Below, piece by piece: positions 53,798 to 62,999 of a stretch of DNA of 64,000 bases. Source of the DNA: Eubacterium sp. CAG:248 (GTDB lineage: Bacteria > Bacillota > Clostridia > Lachnospirales > Lachnospiraceae); contig FR886218.1 in the NCBI GenBank assembly GCA_000436475.1, positions 186,147 through 250,146 of the forward strand, read 5' to 3'. A program made the position numbers and the translations under genes. Under the pieces are notes generated by a model. The model saw nothing but the letters and a program-made list of their open reading frames with translations, did not search any database and was not told where the DNA came from. The first letter of the stretch is position 1, and each line of letters starts with the position of its first letter.

Positions 53798-54973
53798 TTA
53801 CTCATTATTTCTTGCCGTTTTAAACTCTTCTTTTATCTGCTTAAGCAGATCTGGATTAACAAGCACATCACATATCGAATCTGCAATTATCCTTGCTGCA
53901 TAGCCAATAGCGTCATGTGCCGCCTCACTCTTTCCTGCCTTTAAATAGCTTTCAGAATGTGGCTGTGCATCCTCATCTGTGAATGCAATTCTTATACATG
54001 AACCTGGAACTTCATAAAGCACATTTCCAAAGTCTGTAGAACCTGTCTTCTTTCTTGGAGGTGCTATAGCAGGTGCATTCTCATACTCTGCATTTGCCAT
54101 AAGAAGATCATTAACCTTATGACACACTATCTTACTCTTAAATGGAAGATCCCTTTGGATTTCGTATGTAGTATCTGTCATAAGTGCTGCACCCCTAAGT
54201 ATATTATAAAATCTCTCAACAACCTCATTAAGATACTTCGTACTATATGAACGCAGTGTATATTCCGCTACTGTTATATCAGGCACAACATTAGGAGGTC
54301 CACCTGCATTACGGATTGTATAATGCATCCTTGTATCATCCTTGACATGTTCTCTTAACATCTCAATAGCATGGAATGAAAGCAATGCCGCATCAAGGGC
54401 ACTTCTACCCTCTTCAGGACTTATAGCTGCATGGCTTTTAACACCATGAAATGTTACTACAAAATTCTCAAGCGCCATACATTTCTCATCAACAGAAGTA
54501 CTAGGCGAACCATGTGACATAAATGCAAGATCAAGTTCTTTCATATATCCCTTATCAAGCATAACAATCTTACCACCAAGTGTTTCCTCTGCTGGCGTTC
54601 CATATACCACAAGCTCATACGGATAATCTTTAATACATTCTTTTACTGCAACAGCAGCTCCTATTCCTGTAGGTCCCTGAAGATGATGGCCACACGCATG
54701 TCCGATTTTTTCAAGAGCATCATACTCTACAAGTATTCCAAGAACAGGACCACCCTCACCATTCTTATAAGATGCCCTGAATGCTGTTTCAAGCCCGGTT
54801 CCACGTTCAACTGCAAAACCTTCTTTTTCAAGATACTTACATAACATTTCTGATGTCTTATATTCCTCACCACTTATCTCTGCAAGGTCAAATATCTTAT
54901 CTGACATCTGGCAAAGCTCAGACTTATGTGCATCTATCACTTCACCTAGCTTCTTTTTTATATTATCTGCCAT
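53798..54973 (-). CDS. M20 family metallopeptidase / amidohydrolase
   Basis: A 391-aa protein of the M20D peptidase group (AbgB/carboxypeptidase-like). Metal-ligand regions are VEYDALEKIGHACGHHLQGP, GTPAEETLGGK and FTDEDAQPHSESY, with the dimerisation domain carrying VTFHGVKSHAAISPEEGRSALDA. It likely cleaves N-acyl or p-aminobenzoyl-glutamate-type peptides; the substrate is not determined. It follows the YfcC transporter and may use peptides imported by it. Confidence 0.9.
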   Translation of the reverse strand: MADNIKKKLGEVIDAHKSELCQMSDKIFDLAEISGEEYKTSEMLCKYLEKEGFAVERGTGLETAFRASYKNGEGGPVLGILVEYDALEKIGHACGHHLQGPTGIGAAVAVKECIKDYPYELVVYGTPAEETLGGKIVMLDKGYMKELDLAFMSHGSPSTSVDEKCMALENFVVTFHGVKSHAAISPEEGRSALDAALLSFHAIEMLREHVKDDTRMHYTIRNAGGPPNVVPDITVAEYTLRSYSTKYLNEVVERFYNILRGAALMTDTTYEIQRDLPFKSKIVCHKVNDLLMANAEYENAPAIAPPRKKTGSTDFGNVLYEVPGSCIRIAFTDEDAQPHSESYLKAGKSEAAHDAIGYAARIIADSICDVLVNPDLLKQIKEEFKTARNNE

Positions 54974-55007
54974 ATTTTATAATTACTCCTCTCACGCAAT
55001 CACAGAT

Positions 55008-55064
55008 TAATAAAAAGTGCTATGTATAATGTACCTTTTAAAGGCATATCACAACATAACACTT
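55008..55064 (-). terminator. terminator after the YfcC transporter gene
   Basis: AAGTGTTATGT pairs with ACATAGCACTT (55054-55064 and 55015-55025) with one G-U pair and an inner CCTTT/AAAGG hairpin, followed by TTTATT on the minus strand. Confidence 0.6.
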
Positions 55065-55079
55065 CTTATAACACCTTAA

Positions 55080-56477
55080 TTAATATCCAATCACCAACGC
55101 GCCTAACATAAATATACATCCAAGTGCTGTCCATATAAGGAACAGAGGCATCATAAACTTAAGCCACTTGCTATATGGGATCTTAGATACTGCAAGATAT
55201 CCCATAAGTGATGATGACATAGGAAGTACTGAGTTAGAGAAACCATCACCTAACTGGAATGCAAGTACTGCTGTCTGTCTTGATATACCAACAAGATCTG
55301 ATACAGGAACCATAAGTGGCATAGTAACTGCAGCCTGACCTGTTCCTGATACGATTACGCAGTTGATAAGTGACTGACAGATAAACATACCTACTGCCTT
55401 TATAGAACCTGGAAGGAAATTCACAAGGTTAACTATTCCATATACAATAGTATCAAGAATATGAGCATCACTTAATATAACCTCAACCGTACGTGCAATA
55501 CCGATTATAAGACATCCAACTACAATACCCTTAGCACCCTCGCCAAATTCTTTAGCTATCTTACTTGGTCCATATCCGTTGATCAATCCACAGATTACAC
55601 CCATGAATATGAAAAGTCCTGACATCTCTTCAAAATACCAGCCCTTCTTTGAAAGACCATATATAAGCAGTCCAAAACCAAGTGCCATAACAACAAGAAC
55701 ACCTATCTGTCTTCCTGTAAGATTATCTGTTACATTATCAAATGTATACTCTTCATCTTCTTTAATTCCATAGATTACGCTCTTTTCAGGATTGGCTGCC
55801 ACCTTTCTTGCATAGCATATTATATATATACTTGTTGCAGCAAGCAGCACTACAAGAACAACAATTCTGTATGCCATACCTGAGAATAATGGTAATTCCG
55901 CAATATCCTGTGCAACTCCGACATTGAATGGGTTAAGTATACCTGCTGTAAAACCTACTGCAGCGCCAAGTGCTATCATGGCAGTACCTGTCACCTTGTC
56001 AAGGCCAAGAAACAGTGCAAGTGTTATTCCAATAGGAACAAAAATCATAACCTCTGATGACATACCCATTGTAAATCCAAATATAGAGAATAAAGTTAAA
56101 AATACGGGTATAACTACATACTTATGCTTTGAAAATGTCTTAGAAAGCTTCTTGCAAAGTGCAGTAAGTGCACCTGTAGAAGTTATAACCTGAAAAGCTC
56201 CACCAATTATTAACATAAATGTAATAGTAGATGCTGATTTAACTATACCTGTATATATAGCTTCTGGAATCTTTAACAGATTAAGAGGACTTGATTCAAT
56301 CCTGTGATAACTTCCTGCCTCAACTAAAGTTTTTCCTGTTGCTGCATCCTTGTATCTTGCAAACTCACCTGCTGGCACAATATAAGTTGCTGCAGCTGCG
56401 ATAATAATAATCACTACAAGAATTACAAATGTATGCGGCGTTTTCCATTTTTTCTTTTCTTTTGCCTGTGTTTCCAT
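55080..56477 (-). CDS. YfcC family membrane transporter
   Basis: A 465-aa protein with about 12 transmembrane helices of the YfcC/ArsB-NhaD-like group (short-chain fatty acid or C4-dicarboxylate family), with AAATYIVPAGEFARYKD, GAFQVITSTGAL, GMSSEVMIFVPI and AVGFTAGILNPFNVG blocks. In many genomes it neighbours an M20 peptidase, as here, suggesting import of amino acids or small peptides (inference). The ATG at 56475-56477 has AAAGG eight bases upstream. The 489-base gap to LysR holds a palindromic element. Confidence 0.88.
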   Translation of the reverse strand: METQAKEKKKWKTPHTFVILVVIIIIAAAATYIVPAGEFARYKDAATGKTLVEAGSYHRIESSPLNLLKIPEAIYTGIVKSASTITFMLIIGGAFQVITSTGALTALCKKLSKTFSKHKYVVIPVFLTLFSIFGFTMGMSSEVMIFVPIGITLALFLGLDKVTGTAMIALGAAVGFTAGILNPFNVGVAQDIAELPLFSGMAYRIVVLVVLLAATSIYIICYARKVAANPEKSVIYGIKEDEEYTFDNVTDNLTGRQIGVLVVMALGFGLLIYGLSKKGWYFEEMSGLFIFMGVICGLINGYGPSKIAKEFGEGAKGIVVGCLIIGIARTVEVILSDAHILDTIVYGIVNLVNFLPGSIKAVGMFICQSLINCVIVSGTGQAAVTMPLMVPVSDLVGISRQTAVLAFQLGDGFSNSVLPMSSSLMGYLAVSKIPYSKWLKFMMPLFLIWTALGCIFMLGALVIGY

Positions 56478-56551
56478 GTGTGAATCCTTTCTTAAAAAAA
56501 TACCATTACTCATTTTCATATGCATATATTACAATATCTGCTTTATATGAT

Positions 56552-56742
56552 GTCGGGGTCAAAAGCCCCCGACTTTGATACCTACGAATTGTTCCGTGCT
56601 ACGCACTCCCACAATTCTCCCCAATATTCGCATATCGTGGGATTATCATCCCACTTTTATGCTCATATCGGGGCGGGTCCCAAGGTCTTTCACCCACCTA
56701 TGAGCAAGCTCATGTGGTTTTATACCTTTTGACCCTGGTATC
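56552..56742. repeat. about 190-bp palindromic element in the YfcC leader region
   Basis: The ends are inverted: GGGTCAAAA (56556-56564) with TTTTGACCC (56727-56735), and GATACC (56577-56582) with GGTATC (56737-56742). Inside are GTCGGGG/CCCCGAC (56552-56573), GTGCTACGCAC, GTGGGAT-TATC-ATCCCAC (56637-56654) and ATGAGC-AA-GCTCAT (56700-56713). GC content exceeds its surroundings. It has no open reading frame of note. This fits a MITE-like or structured mobile element. Confidence 0.55.
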
Positions 56743-56832
56743 TTTATATTTATATATAAATGAGAAATACTTTCAAATTACATATTTATTCTAATATATA
56801 TTCATTCAAAAGTTAAATTGTATGTTTTTATA

Positions 56833-56859
56833 AAAAGTATAAATATAATTTATACTTTT
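56833..56859. promoter_or_regulatory. 27-bp palindrome between LysR and YfcC genes
   Basis: AAAAGTATAAA (56833-56843) and TTTATACTTTT (56849-56859) are perfectly inverted around TATAA. It contains the T-N11-A pattern of LysR-type binding sites. Otherwise it could be a weak terminator of the LysR gene. The rest of 56743-56966 is very AT-rich with no gene. Confidence 0.4.
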
Positions 56860-56966
56860 GCAGGAATATCACATATGTTTTCATGCATGAGTTTTTACTT
56901 ATAATTAATTCCAGTAAATTCTTTTGTAAGCCTTATCCACTCCATCAGCTCCATGCGCTGTTCATC

Positions 56967-57821
56967 TCATTTACGAAATGCTGCTGAAAAAGGAATCTTA
57001 AGTGTCGGATCTCCGACCTGTAACACGACTGAATCAGATGACAGCTTCATAGCAGAAAGATAACTGTTAAGTGTAAATGCAATACCATACCCCTTCTCAG
57101 CAAGACGTATACCTGCATCTATACTGCTTATTTTATAAGTCATTTCTGGTAACACATCCGCATAAAACAGTGCATCCTCTTCAAGCTGTCTTATGCTCTG
57201 GTTACTATGCTGAAGAATAAACCGTTCCTTGCTTACCATAGAAAGATCCAGCCATGGATATATACACGTATCCAGCCTTTTCACACTTAGAACTGCCGGG
57301 TGAGATTTTGGAAGGACTGCAACAAGACAGTCCTCATAAATAGTTTCATATGATAATCGCGTATTACTAACACTGTTATATCCAAAAAACATATCAATGT
57401 CTCCACTTATAAGCTTTTCTTCAAGATCAGACAAATGTCCATCAACAGCATATACAACTGACTGTGGATACAGCTGATTGAATTCTGTCATAACAGAAGG
57501 AAACAATGCTTCCATCTGCCGTACCATATAGCCAATCTGCAGTTTGACTGCAACATTTTTTCCTATATCAATCATTCTGTCTTCAAGTTCGAAACATTTC
57601 ATAGTTATCTCTCTTGCAGACTTTACAAACTCTTCACCAGCATATGTAAGAATCATTCTTCTGCCTTTTCTTTCAAAAAGCTGTATTCCAAGAAAGCTCT
57701 CAAGACGTTTAAGCTGGATACTTAACGCTGGCTGTGATAAAAACAACGCATTTGCAGCCTTAGTCAGATTGCCATAGTTTGCAATAGTAAGAACATATTG
57801 CATATCTTTTTCTGTTATCAT
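56967..57821 (-). CDS. LysR-type transcriptional regulator
   Basis: A 284-aa regulator with an N-terminal winged helix-turn-helix (NLTKAANALFLSQPALSIQLKRLE, read as the conserved LysR HTH at residues about 18-41) and a C-terminal effector-binding domain (SGDIDMFFGYN, EDCLVAVLPKSHPA). It starts 21 bases after the alpha/beta hydrolase gene, so the two are cotranscribed. Regulation of the downstream YfcC-M20 pair is plausible since a palindrome lies between them. Confidence 0.93.
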   Translation of the reverse strand: MITEKDMQYVLTIANYGNLTKAANALFLSQPALSIQLKRLESFLGIQLFERKGRRMILTYAGEEFVKSAREITMKCFELEDRMIDIGKNVAVKLQIGYMVRQMEALFPSVMTEFNQLYPQSVVYAVDGHLSDLEEKLISGDIDMFFGYNSVSNTRLSYETIYEDCLVAVLPKSHPAVLSVKRLDTCIYPWLDLSMVSKERFILQHSNQSIRQLEEDALFYADVLPEMTYKISSIDAGIRLAEKGYGIAFTLNSYLSAMKLSSDSVVLQVGDPTLKIPFSAAFRK

Positions 57822-57842
57822 ATATATATCAATCCTTTAATT

Positions 57843-58733
57843 CTAAAATTTCTTAAGATATCCTGCAAGCAAATCTATAGTCTTTTTACTCTCTGGCAAA
57901 AATGGTTCAAACACACTGAATGCATGCGTAAGCCTCTTATCCTTTGGAAAATCTACAAACTCATATTCTTTTCCAGCCTCTGCTAATGCCTTCTCAAAAT
58001 TTAATGTATACTTTCTTAAGTAATCATTATGGCTTGTCACAAGCCATACAGGCGCAAGTGACTCTATAAGTTCCTTATTATCCGGGTTCACATACTTACC
58101 AAATGCTGACTTTTTATAATTCTTTCCATATAAATACTTTGGAAGAAACATTCCTATCTTATCAAACTTAGTTGTATAAAACATTCCGCTTATAAAGCCA
58201 ATCGCGTTAATATGTAAATCTGAAGGCTTAACACCTGCTGCCTTTGCTATTTTTTTATTATTCTGAATTGCATTGGTATACATAATAAGACACGCACCTC
58301 CGCTGTCACCCACCATGTATACGTGCGATTCATCTCCACCGTCTGTCCTGATACGCCCACTTATATAATCCATGGCCATAAACACATCCTTGAACTGGTC
58401 ATATATCATACAATCCGGAATAAGGCGGTATTCTATGCTGTATACAAGAAATCCTTTCTTACACAACAAAGAACAAAAATACTTATTAAAGCCTTTGTTT
58501 CCTATAATCAGTCCACCACCATGAACATTGATTATCACAGGAAGAACTTCTCCTTCTCTGTCCTTTGGACGATATATATCAAGCTGGTGCGAAGGATTGC
58601 CATCTTTGGTATAAGCAATATTTTCTGTATATTCTACACCTTCTGGCATTGTAAACTTCTTATCTCTTTCAATACATGATAAATCAAAGTCTTTTCTTTG
58701 CCTGTAGAACTGTTTTTCCATTATATTTGTCAT
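57843..58733 (-). CDS. alpha/beta hydrolase of the hormone-sensitive lipase type
   Basis: A 296-aa carboxylesterase-like protein with the oxyanion motif HGGGL, the nucleophile elbow GDSGGAC and a late His in LTHAFSVF. No signal peptide. The ATG at 58731-58733 has GAGG six bases upstream; the longer frame would begin next to a promoter -10 and is unlikely. The substrate may be a short acyl or acetyl ester. It leads a two-gene unit with the LysR regulator. Confidence 0.9.
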   Translation of the reverse strand: MTNIMEKQFYRQRKDFDLSCIERDKKFTMPEGVEYTENIAYTKDGNPSHQLDIYRPKDREGEVLPVIINVHGGGLIIGNKGFNKYFCSLLCKKGFLVYSIEYRLIPDCMIYDQFKDVFMAMDYISGRIRTDGGDESHVYMVGDSGGACLIMYTNAIQNNKKIAKAAGVKPSDLHINAIGFISGMFYTTKFDKIGMFLPKYLYGKNYKKSAFGKYVNPDNKELIESLAPVWLVTSHNDYLRKYTLNFEKALAEAGKEYEFVDFPKDKRLTHAFSVFEPFLPESKKTIDLLAGYLKKF

Positions 58734-58768
58734 TGTATTCCTCACGTATAAATCATAATATCGCATAT

Positions 58769-58797
58769 ATCTTAACCGATTAATGTCAGGATATCAA
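58769..58797 (-). promoter_or_regulatory. sigma-A promoter of the hydrolase-LysR unit
   Basis: TTGATA (58792-58797), 17 bases, TAAGAT (58769-58774) on the minus strand; a start near 58762 gives a leader of about 28 bases with the chosen ATG. Confidence 0.55.
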
Positions 58798-58865
58798 TAA
58801 ATATTTTTACATATTCCAAAAACATAAGTAAAAGAATTTAAATATTTTCCATAATTTAAAACGTC

Positions 58866-59537
58866 CTAACAAACCAGCTTACTACGCTCAGCCATAAGCC
58901 ACTCCACAAGTCTGTCCATGCCCTCACCTGTCCTTGCACTTATTGGCATAATTATAGCATTAGGATTAAGTTCTCTAACATGCTGTGTGAACTTCTGTAT
59001 ATCAAAATCAAACACTTCAAGAGTGTCTATTTTATTTACAAGAATAACATCACACACAGAAAACATAAGTGGATACTTTAGTGGTTTATCATCACCTTCT
59101 GGGACTGACAAAATCATTATATTACGATGTGCTCCTGTATCAAATTCAGCCGGACATACAAGATTACCAATGTTTTCAAGAAACAATATATCAATATCAT
59201 CCACACCATATTCACTTATTGCCTCTGCTGTCATCGTGGCATCAATATGACACAGACCACCATTATGAATCTGCATAGTCTTTACACCTGTTGCATCAGC
59301 AACTCTTCTGGCATCAATATCTGACTCAATATCAACATCCATTTCACCTATTCTTAAATCATTCTTAATCATATTGATAAGTCTTGACAACATAGTAGTC
59401 TTGCCGCTTCCTGGCGATGACATAATATTAACGAAGAATACATTCTTATCATTTAACATACGACGTGTTTCTTCCGCCTGATTATCATTATGTGAATAAA
59501 CACTTTCATTTAACTTAATAACTCTGACATCTGACAT
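58866..59537 (-). CDS. hypB: HypB nickel-incorporation GTPase
   Basis: A 223-aa GTPase that delivers nickel to NiFe-hydrogenase, and sometimes urease, precursors. Walker A is MSSPGSGKTT (about residue 40), followed by GGLCHIDA with metal-binding Cys and His, LENIGNLVCPAEFD and the G4-type VNKID. The His-rich N-terminal nickel store of some HypBs is absent. The ATG at 59535-59537 follows GAGGAGG; the longer frame has no ribosome binding site. It overlaps the preceding 128-aa gene by 23 bases. No hypA or hydrogenase gene is in the window. Confidence 0.95.
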   Translation of the reverse strand: MSDVRVIKLNESVYSHNDNQAEETRRMLNDKNVFFVNIMSSPGSGKTTMLSRLINMIKNDLRIGEMDVDIESDIDARRVADATGVKTMQIHNGGLCHIDATMTAEAISEYGVDDIDILFLENIGNLVCPAEFDTGAHRNIMILSVPEGDDKPLKYPLMFSVCDVILVNKIDTLEVFDFDIQKFTQHVRELNPNAIIMPISARTGEGMDRLVEWLMAERSKLVC

Positions 59538-59901
59538 TTTTTTCCTCCTCATACATTTTCTGTACAATCCTATCATATTGTACATACATTTTCTGCACTT
59601 CATTTTCCAGAAGATAATAATGCTTAATATATGGAATAAGAAGTACAAGTATTAAAAGCGCAAGTATTAATAACGGAAAACTAAATGTACTATCAAGTGC
59701 TCCAACTATCACACAAGCACATACCGTAAGCAGCTCAAGTACCGCAAATGTAACAGTAACTATCAGGTGCACTAACCTTTCATGCTGAAAAAATGCAAGC
59801 TGTGTAAGATGTTCCTGCTTTATATATTTCCAATCTGATTGCCCATCTGATTCTAAAAGAGAATCAATATATTTTCTATATATTAAAATGCGTCTTTTCA
59901 T
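59515..59901 (-). CDS. 128-aa membrane protein of unknown function
   Basis: A small protein with a helical N-terminus (residues 1-45), two transmembrane segments (about 46-68 and 72-92, the second made of LLILALLILVLLIPY) and a helical tail with QKMYVQYDRIVQKMYEEE. Not recognised. It lies between PrsW and hypB and overlaps the hypB start, so it is cotranscribed with both. Confidence 0.8.
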   Translation of the reverse strand: MKRRILIYRKYIDSLLESDGQSDWKYIKQEHLTQLAFFQHERLVHLIVTVTFAVLELLTVCACVIVGALDSTFSFPLLILALLILVLLIPYIKHYYLLENEVQKMYVQYDRIVQKMYEEEKNVRCQSY

Positions 59902-59911
59902 AATTCATTCT

Positions 59912-60637
59912 CTATATATACTTATCGTTTTTAGATGAAATGTTAACAAGTCCAAATGATATTACAAACAATATTACAACGAATATTAAAAAATAAAGTC
60001 CACCTATAACATTCTCCATAGTTGCTATAAAATCATATGAACCATGTAAAAGTGCCGGCATTACAACGCTGCATATTCTGAATATCTTAGAACTAAATAA
60101 CTTTCCACGATTATACTGCTTTCTGGCAAGACCATAGAACACACCCATAAACACACCAAAGCATGCATGTCCTGGAATAGCAGTTACCGCCCTTACTATA
60201 GCTGTTGAAAAGCCATATGATAACACATAGTTGATATTTTCCCAAAGTGCAAAACCGAGTGCAACAAATACCGCATATACAACCCCATCATACTTACAGT
60301 TAAACTCTGGATTATCCCAGGTCTGTTTCTTTAAGAATATATACTTGGAACTTTCCTCTGCTATTGCAACGATTACGAAGTAAAGGATTATCTGATATAG
60401 CCACGTATTTTCAGGAACAAAGCATGACAAGAGCCATTCTCCCACCTTTTCTTCTACTAATGCAAGTAAAGTAGATATAATACCTGCCACAACAAGTTTT
60501 CTTAAAAGGTAGCCGCTTTCCTTTTCTATCCTGTCCGACCTATATACCTTCACCATAAGAAATACCGCCGGTATAACTGCTGATAATATTAATATCCAGT
60601 TATACATCATAATAGGTTCTAACAAAAAATAAAACAT
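59912..60637 (-). CDS. PrsW family intramembrane metalloprotease
   Basis: A 241-aa multi-pass membrane protease related to PrsW, which cleaves anti-sigma factors in B. subtilis. The active-site motifs are AEESSKY (EExxK), ALWENINY, GHACFG and HGSYDF. The ATG at 60635-60637 follows AAGGAG; the longer frame is not needed. No anti-sigma factor is in the window. It leads a unit with the 128-aa gene and hypB. Confidence 0.9.
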   Translation of the reverse strand: MFYFLLEPIMMYNWILILSAVIPAVFLMVKVYRSDRIEKESGYLLRKLVVAGIISTLLALVEEKVGEWLLSCFVPENTWLYQIILYFVIVAIAEESSKYIFLKKQTWDNPEFNCKYDGVVYAVFVALGFALWENINYVLSYGFSTAIVRAVTAIPGHACFGVFMGVFYGLARKQYNRGKLFSSKIFRICSVVMPALLHGSYDFIATMENVIGGLYFLIFVVILFVISFGLVNISSKNDKYI

Positions 60638-60724
60638 ATATTCACTCCTTAACATGTATTCTTTCACAGTAAACTACTTGTAATAGCCCTGCAGCTCTTT
60701 ACCCTGAAATACGATAAAAGCTAA

Positions 60725-61711
60725 TCAATCCACCTCATAAGTATATATCTCACACTTCCTGTTAACAAGCCCATTCTTAAACACCAGCACATGTTCTTTA
60801 TATGTAATTGAGTCCTTTGAGTACATAAATGGCTCTTCTCTATACAATAGACACTCATAGCCCGCTTCCTTATAGATATTCATAGCCTTAAGAGCCTTTT
60901 TATGAACATTATCATACTGTGCTTCTTCTTCACTGCCAAACCGCCTGTTTACATACTTGTCAGCCTCTTTCCTAACATCCATAATAAGCTTATCTACAAA
61001 TCTGCTATGCACTTTTCTATGAAACATAGCCGCAATAATATTACACTTAAATATGTCCGGTTTTTTCAAATAACTTTCAAGCATATATGCCATGCTCTTA
61101 TCACCAACATTCTTTGCTGTTTCTATAAGATAATAGGCCGCCTCTGAATATATAGTATCCGGATATGGTACATAATACTTATCCGGAACTGACTTATATT
61201 TCTTAATCGGAGGAAAGTCAGCAAGCTGCATAAATACAAGCTCCTTCTTAGTACATGAGCCATTCCCCAGATACCTGTACTTATCTCTTACATCTGCAAG
61301 CTGATACTCAAGCTGCCTTAAATACTCATATCCCTTAACCCAGAAATGTCCCATACAGCCATAATTAAAATAATCAGTCCTAATATGAAGATTAGTAAAT
61401 CTTATTGTAAATATATTCTCTCCACCCTGATTAACTATAAGCATGTATCCATCTGCAAGCTTTTCTATCCCTGCTATCTGGTCACAGTCAATATCCTTGT
61501 ATTCACCTGTCATTACCGAATTCTCAAATGCGAAATAGCTTTCAACTGAATCATTCATAAGGTAAGCTGCATATATATCATCCTCACCTTCCATATGAAT
61601 AGGTTCAAATACATTAAGTTCAAACACCTGTGCCAGCTTTACAAACTCTTCTGGCATATCCTTTGTCAATCCGTCAAGATATTCCATATAATAATCTATG
61701 TTATCAATCAT
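60725..61711 (-). CDS. 328-aa conserved hypothetical, possibly DUF3878
   Basis: I do not assign a function. A 328-aa soluble protein, with a Trp/Tyr-rich core NYGCMGHFWVKGYEYLRQLEY, FPPIKKYKSVPDKYY and a C-terminal helical stretch (KKALKAMNIYKEAGYECLLY). The pattern recalls the DUF3878 family of Clostridia, which is uncertain from memory. The start is the ATG at 61709-61711; an upstream GTG is possible. It lies between ansA and prsW. Confidence 0.65.
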   Translation of the reverse strand: MIDNIDYYMEYLDGLTKDMPEEFVKLAQVFELNVFEPIHMEGEDDIYAAYLMNDSVESYFAFENSVMTGEYKDIDCDQIAGIEKLADGYMLIVNQGGENIFTIRFTNLHIRTDYFNYGCMGHFWVKGYEYLRQLEYQLADVRDKYRYLGNGSCTKKELVFMQLADFPPIKKYKSVPDKYYVPYPDTIYSEAAYYLIETAKNVGDKSMAYMLESYLKKPDIFKCNIIAAMFHRKVHSRFVDKLIMDVRKEADKYVNRRFGSEEEAQYDNVHKKALKAMNIYKEAGYECLLYREEPFMYSKDSITYKEHVLVFKNGLVNRKCEIYTYEVD

Positions 61712-61800
61712 TATTAAATCCACACCTGCAACTTATATAATAATGTCATGATTGCCTCATTGCTTTGCAATTCACGCAATCCTATCTTAATAGTTACTTT

Positions 61801-62823
61801 TTAATAACTTCTATCAGCAAAATACGCATTTTCTATATATTTCTTAATATCATCAATATTATCATAATGTGCAAGTGCCCACATAAGCTTCATAGTCAGC
61901 GCCTCTGTTGTCATATCACCTGACATAATGACATTTAATTTGGCCATTGTCTGTCCCACCTCATATACATTAAGGTCTATTCCCTCATATATGCACTGTG
62001 TTGTTATAACAACTGCAACCCCCGCCTGTATAAGTTCATAAATCTTTCCTGCTATGTTATTGTTATTACCTTCATTTGGAATTCCACCTATGCCAAAACT
62101 CTCTATGATAACACCTTTATAGTTGTCTTTTATATAATCAAATATTCTTGTTCCTATTCCAGGAAACATTTTAAGCAGCATAATATCCTTACACATATCC
62201 GTATCCAGGATAAGACTGTTATCAATGTCATTATTTAGTTCATCCTTATACTTTAAAGGTTCCAGTACTTCATTATAAGTTATTCTTCCATGCTTAATAT
62301 GTGCAATAACTGGATAATTGATACTCTTAAATGCATCAGCATTCCTTGTTTTTACTTTCATCGCATGTGTACCATTAATAACGATTCCGTCAAATACCAC
62401 ATATACTCCTCTAATTTCCTCACATGCAAAGCGGATGGCATCTGATAAATTTTTCTTAGCATCTGTATACATAGCTTCTATAGGTATCTGCGAGCCAGTA
62501 AATACAACAGGTTTAGATAGATTCTTAAGCATATAGGTAACTGCAGCAGCACTATAAGCCATTGTATCTGTTCCATGTGCCACAACAAAGCCGTCAAAGT
62601 ATACATAATTATCTGCCACTGTTTTAGCTATACTTTTCATCAATGCTGGTGTCATATTGGTACTGTCAACATTCATAACAGATATTCCATCAAGTTTACA
62701 TACTGTTTTTATATCTGGAATATATGAAAACAGGCTGTTAACATCCATTGATGGAGCAAGACCATCCTGTGTTTGTTTCGATGCGATTGTACCGCCTGTA
62801 GCTATTAATAATATTCTTTTCAT
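61801..62823 (-). CDS. ansA: type I L-asparaginase
   Basis: Hydrolyses asparagine to aspartate and ammonia. The 340-aa protein begins ILLIATGGTIASKQ with the first catalytic threonine, then GFVVAHGTDTMAYSAAA with the second (Thr in HGTDT), VFTGSQIPI and IIESFGIGGIPN. No signal peptide, so it is cytoplasmic. The ribosome binding site is weak. An integrated element begins about 150 bases upstream and may affect its promoter. Confidence 0.95.
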   Translation of the reverse strand: MKRILLIATGGTIASKQTQDGLAPSMDVNSLFSYIPDIKTVCKLDGISVMNVDSTNMTPALMKSIAKTVADNYVYFDGFVVAHGTDTMAYSAAAVTYMLKNLSKPVVFTGSQIPIEAMYTDAKKNLSDAIRFACEEIRGVYVVFDGIVINGTHAMKVKTRNADAFKSINYPVIAHIKHGRITYNEVLEPLKYKDELNNDIDNSLILDTDMCKDIMLLKMFPGIGTRIFDYIKDNYKGVIIESFGIGGIPNEGNNNNIAGKIYELIQAGVAVVITTQCIYEGIDLNVYEVGQTMAKLNVIMSGDMTTEALTMKLMWALAHYDNIDDIKKYIENAYFADRSY

Positions 62824-62857
62824 ATCTAATTTCTTATATTTTCCCTTTCTATTATGA

Positions 62858-62935
62858 TTGTGTCAGGTAATGGGCAAATTAAATCACCACACCACAGCAA
62901 TGGTCGATTTCTGCTTGTGTCAAGTAAAGACCAAA
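62858..62935. repeat. imperfect direct repeat beside the recombinase
   Basis: TTGTGTCAGGTAATGGGCAAA (62858-62878; shown in part as TTGTGTCA.GTAA.G..CAAA) and its relative at 62915-62935 match at 17 of 21 positions. They lie between ansA and the end of the recombinase gene, where an attachment site is expected. Confidence 0.5.
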
Positions 62936-62943
62936 AAAATTTA

Positions 62944-62980
62944 TTTTCAAGAACCATCAAAAACCGATAGTTCTTGAAAA
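62944..62980 (-). terminator. terminator of the recombinase gene
   Basis: On the minus strand TTTTCAAGAACTATC pairs with GATGGTTCTTGAAAA (15 pairs, one G-U) followed by ATAAATTTTTTT, 20 bases after the recombinase stop. Confidence 0.88.
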
Positions 62981-62999
62981 TAGTCTTATATGAAGTATA

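Noticed and set aside
61751..61780. ATTGC/GCAAT inverted repeat after ansA
   Set aside because: Could be a hairpin but no T-run follows and the arms are broken; too weak to call a terminator.
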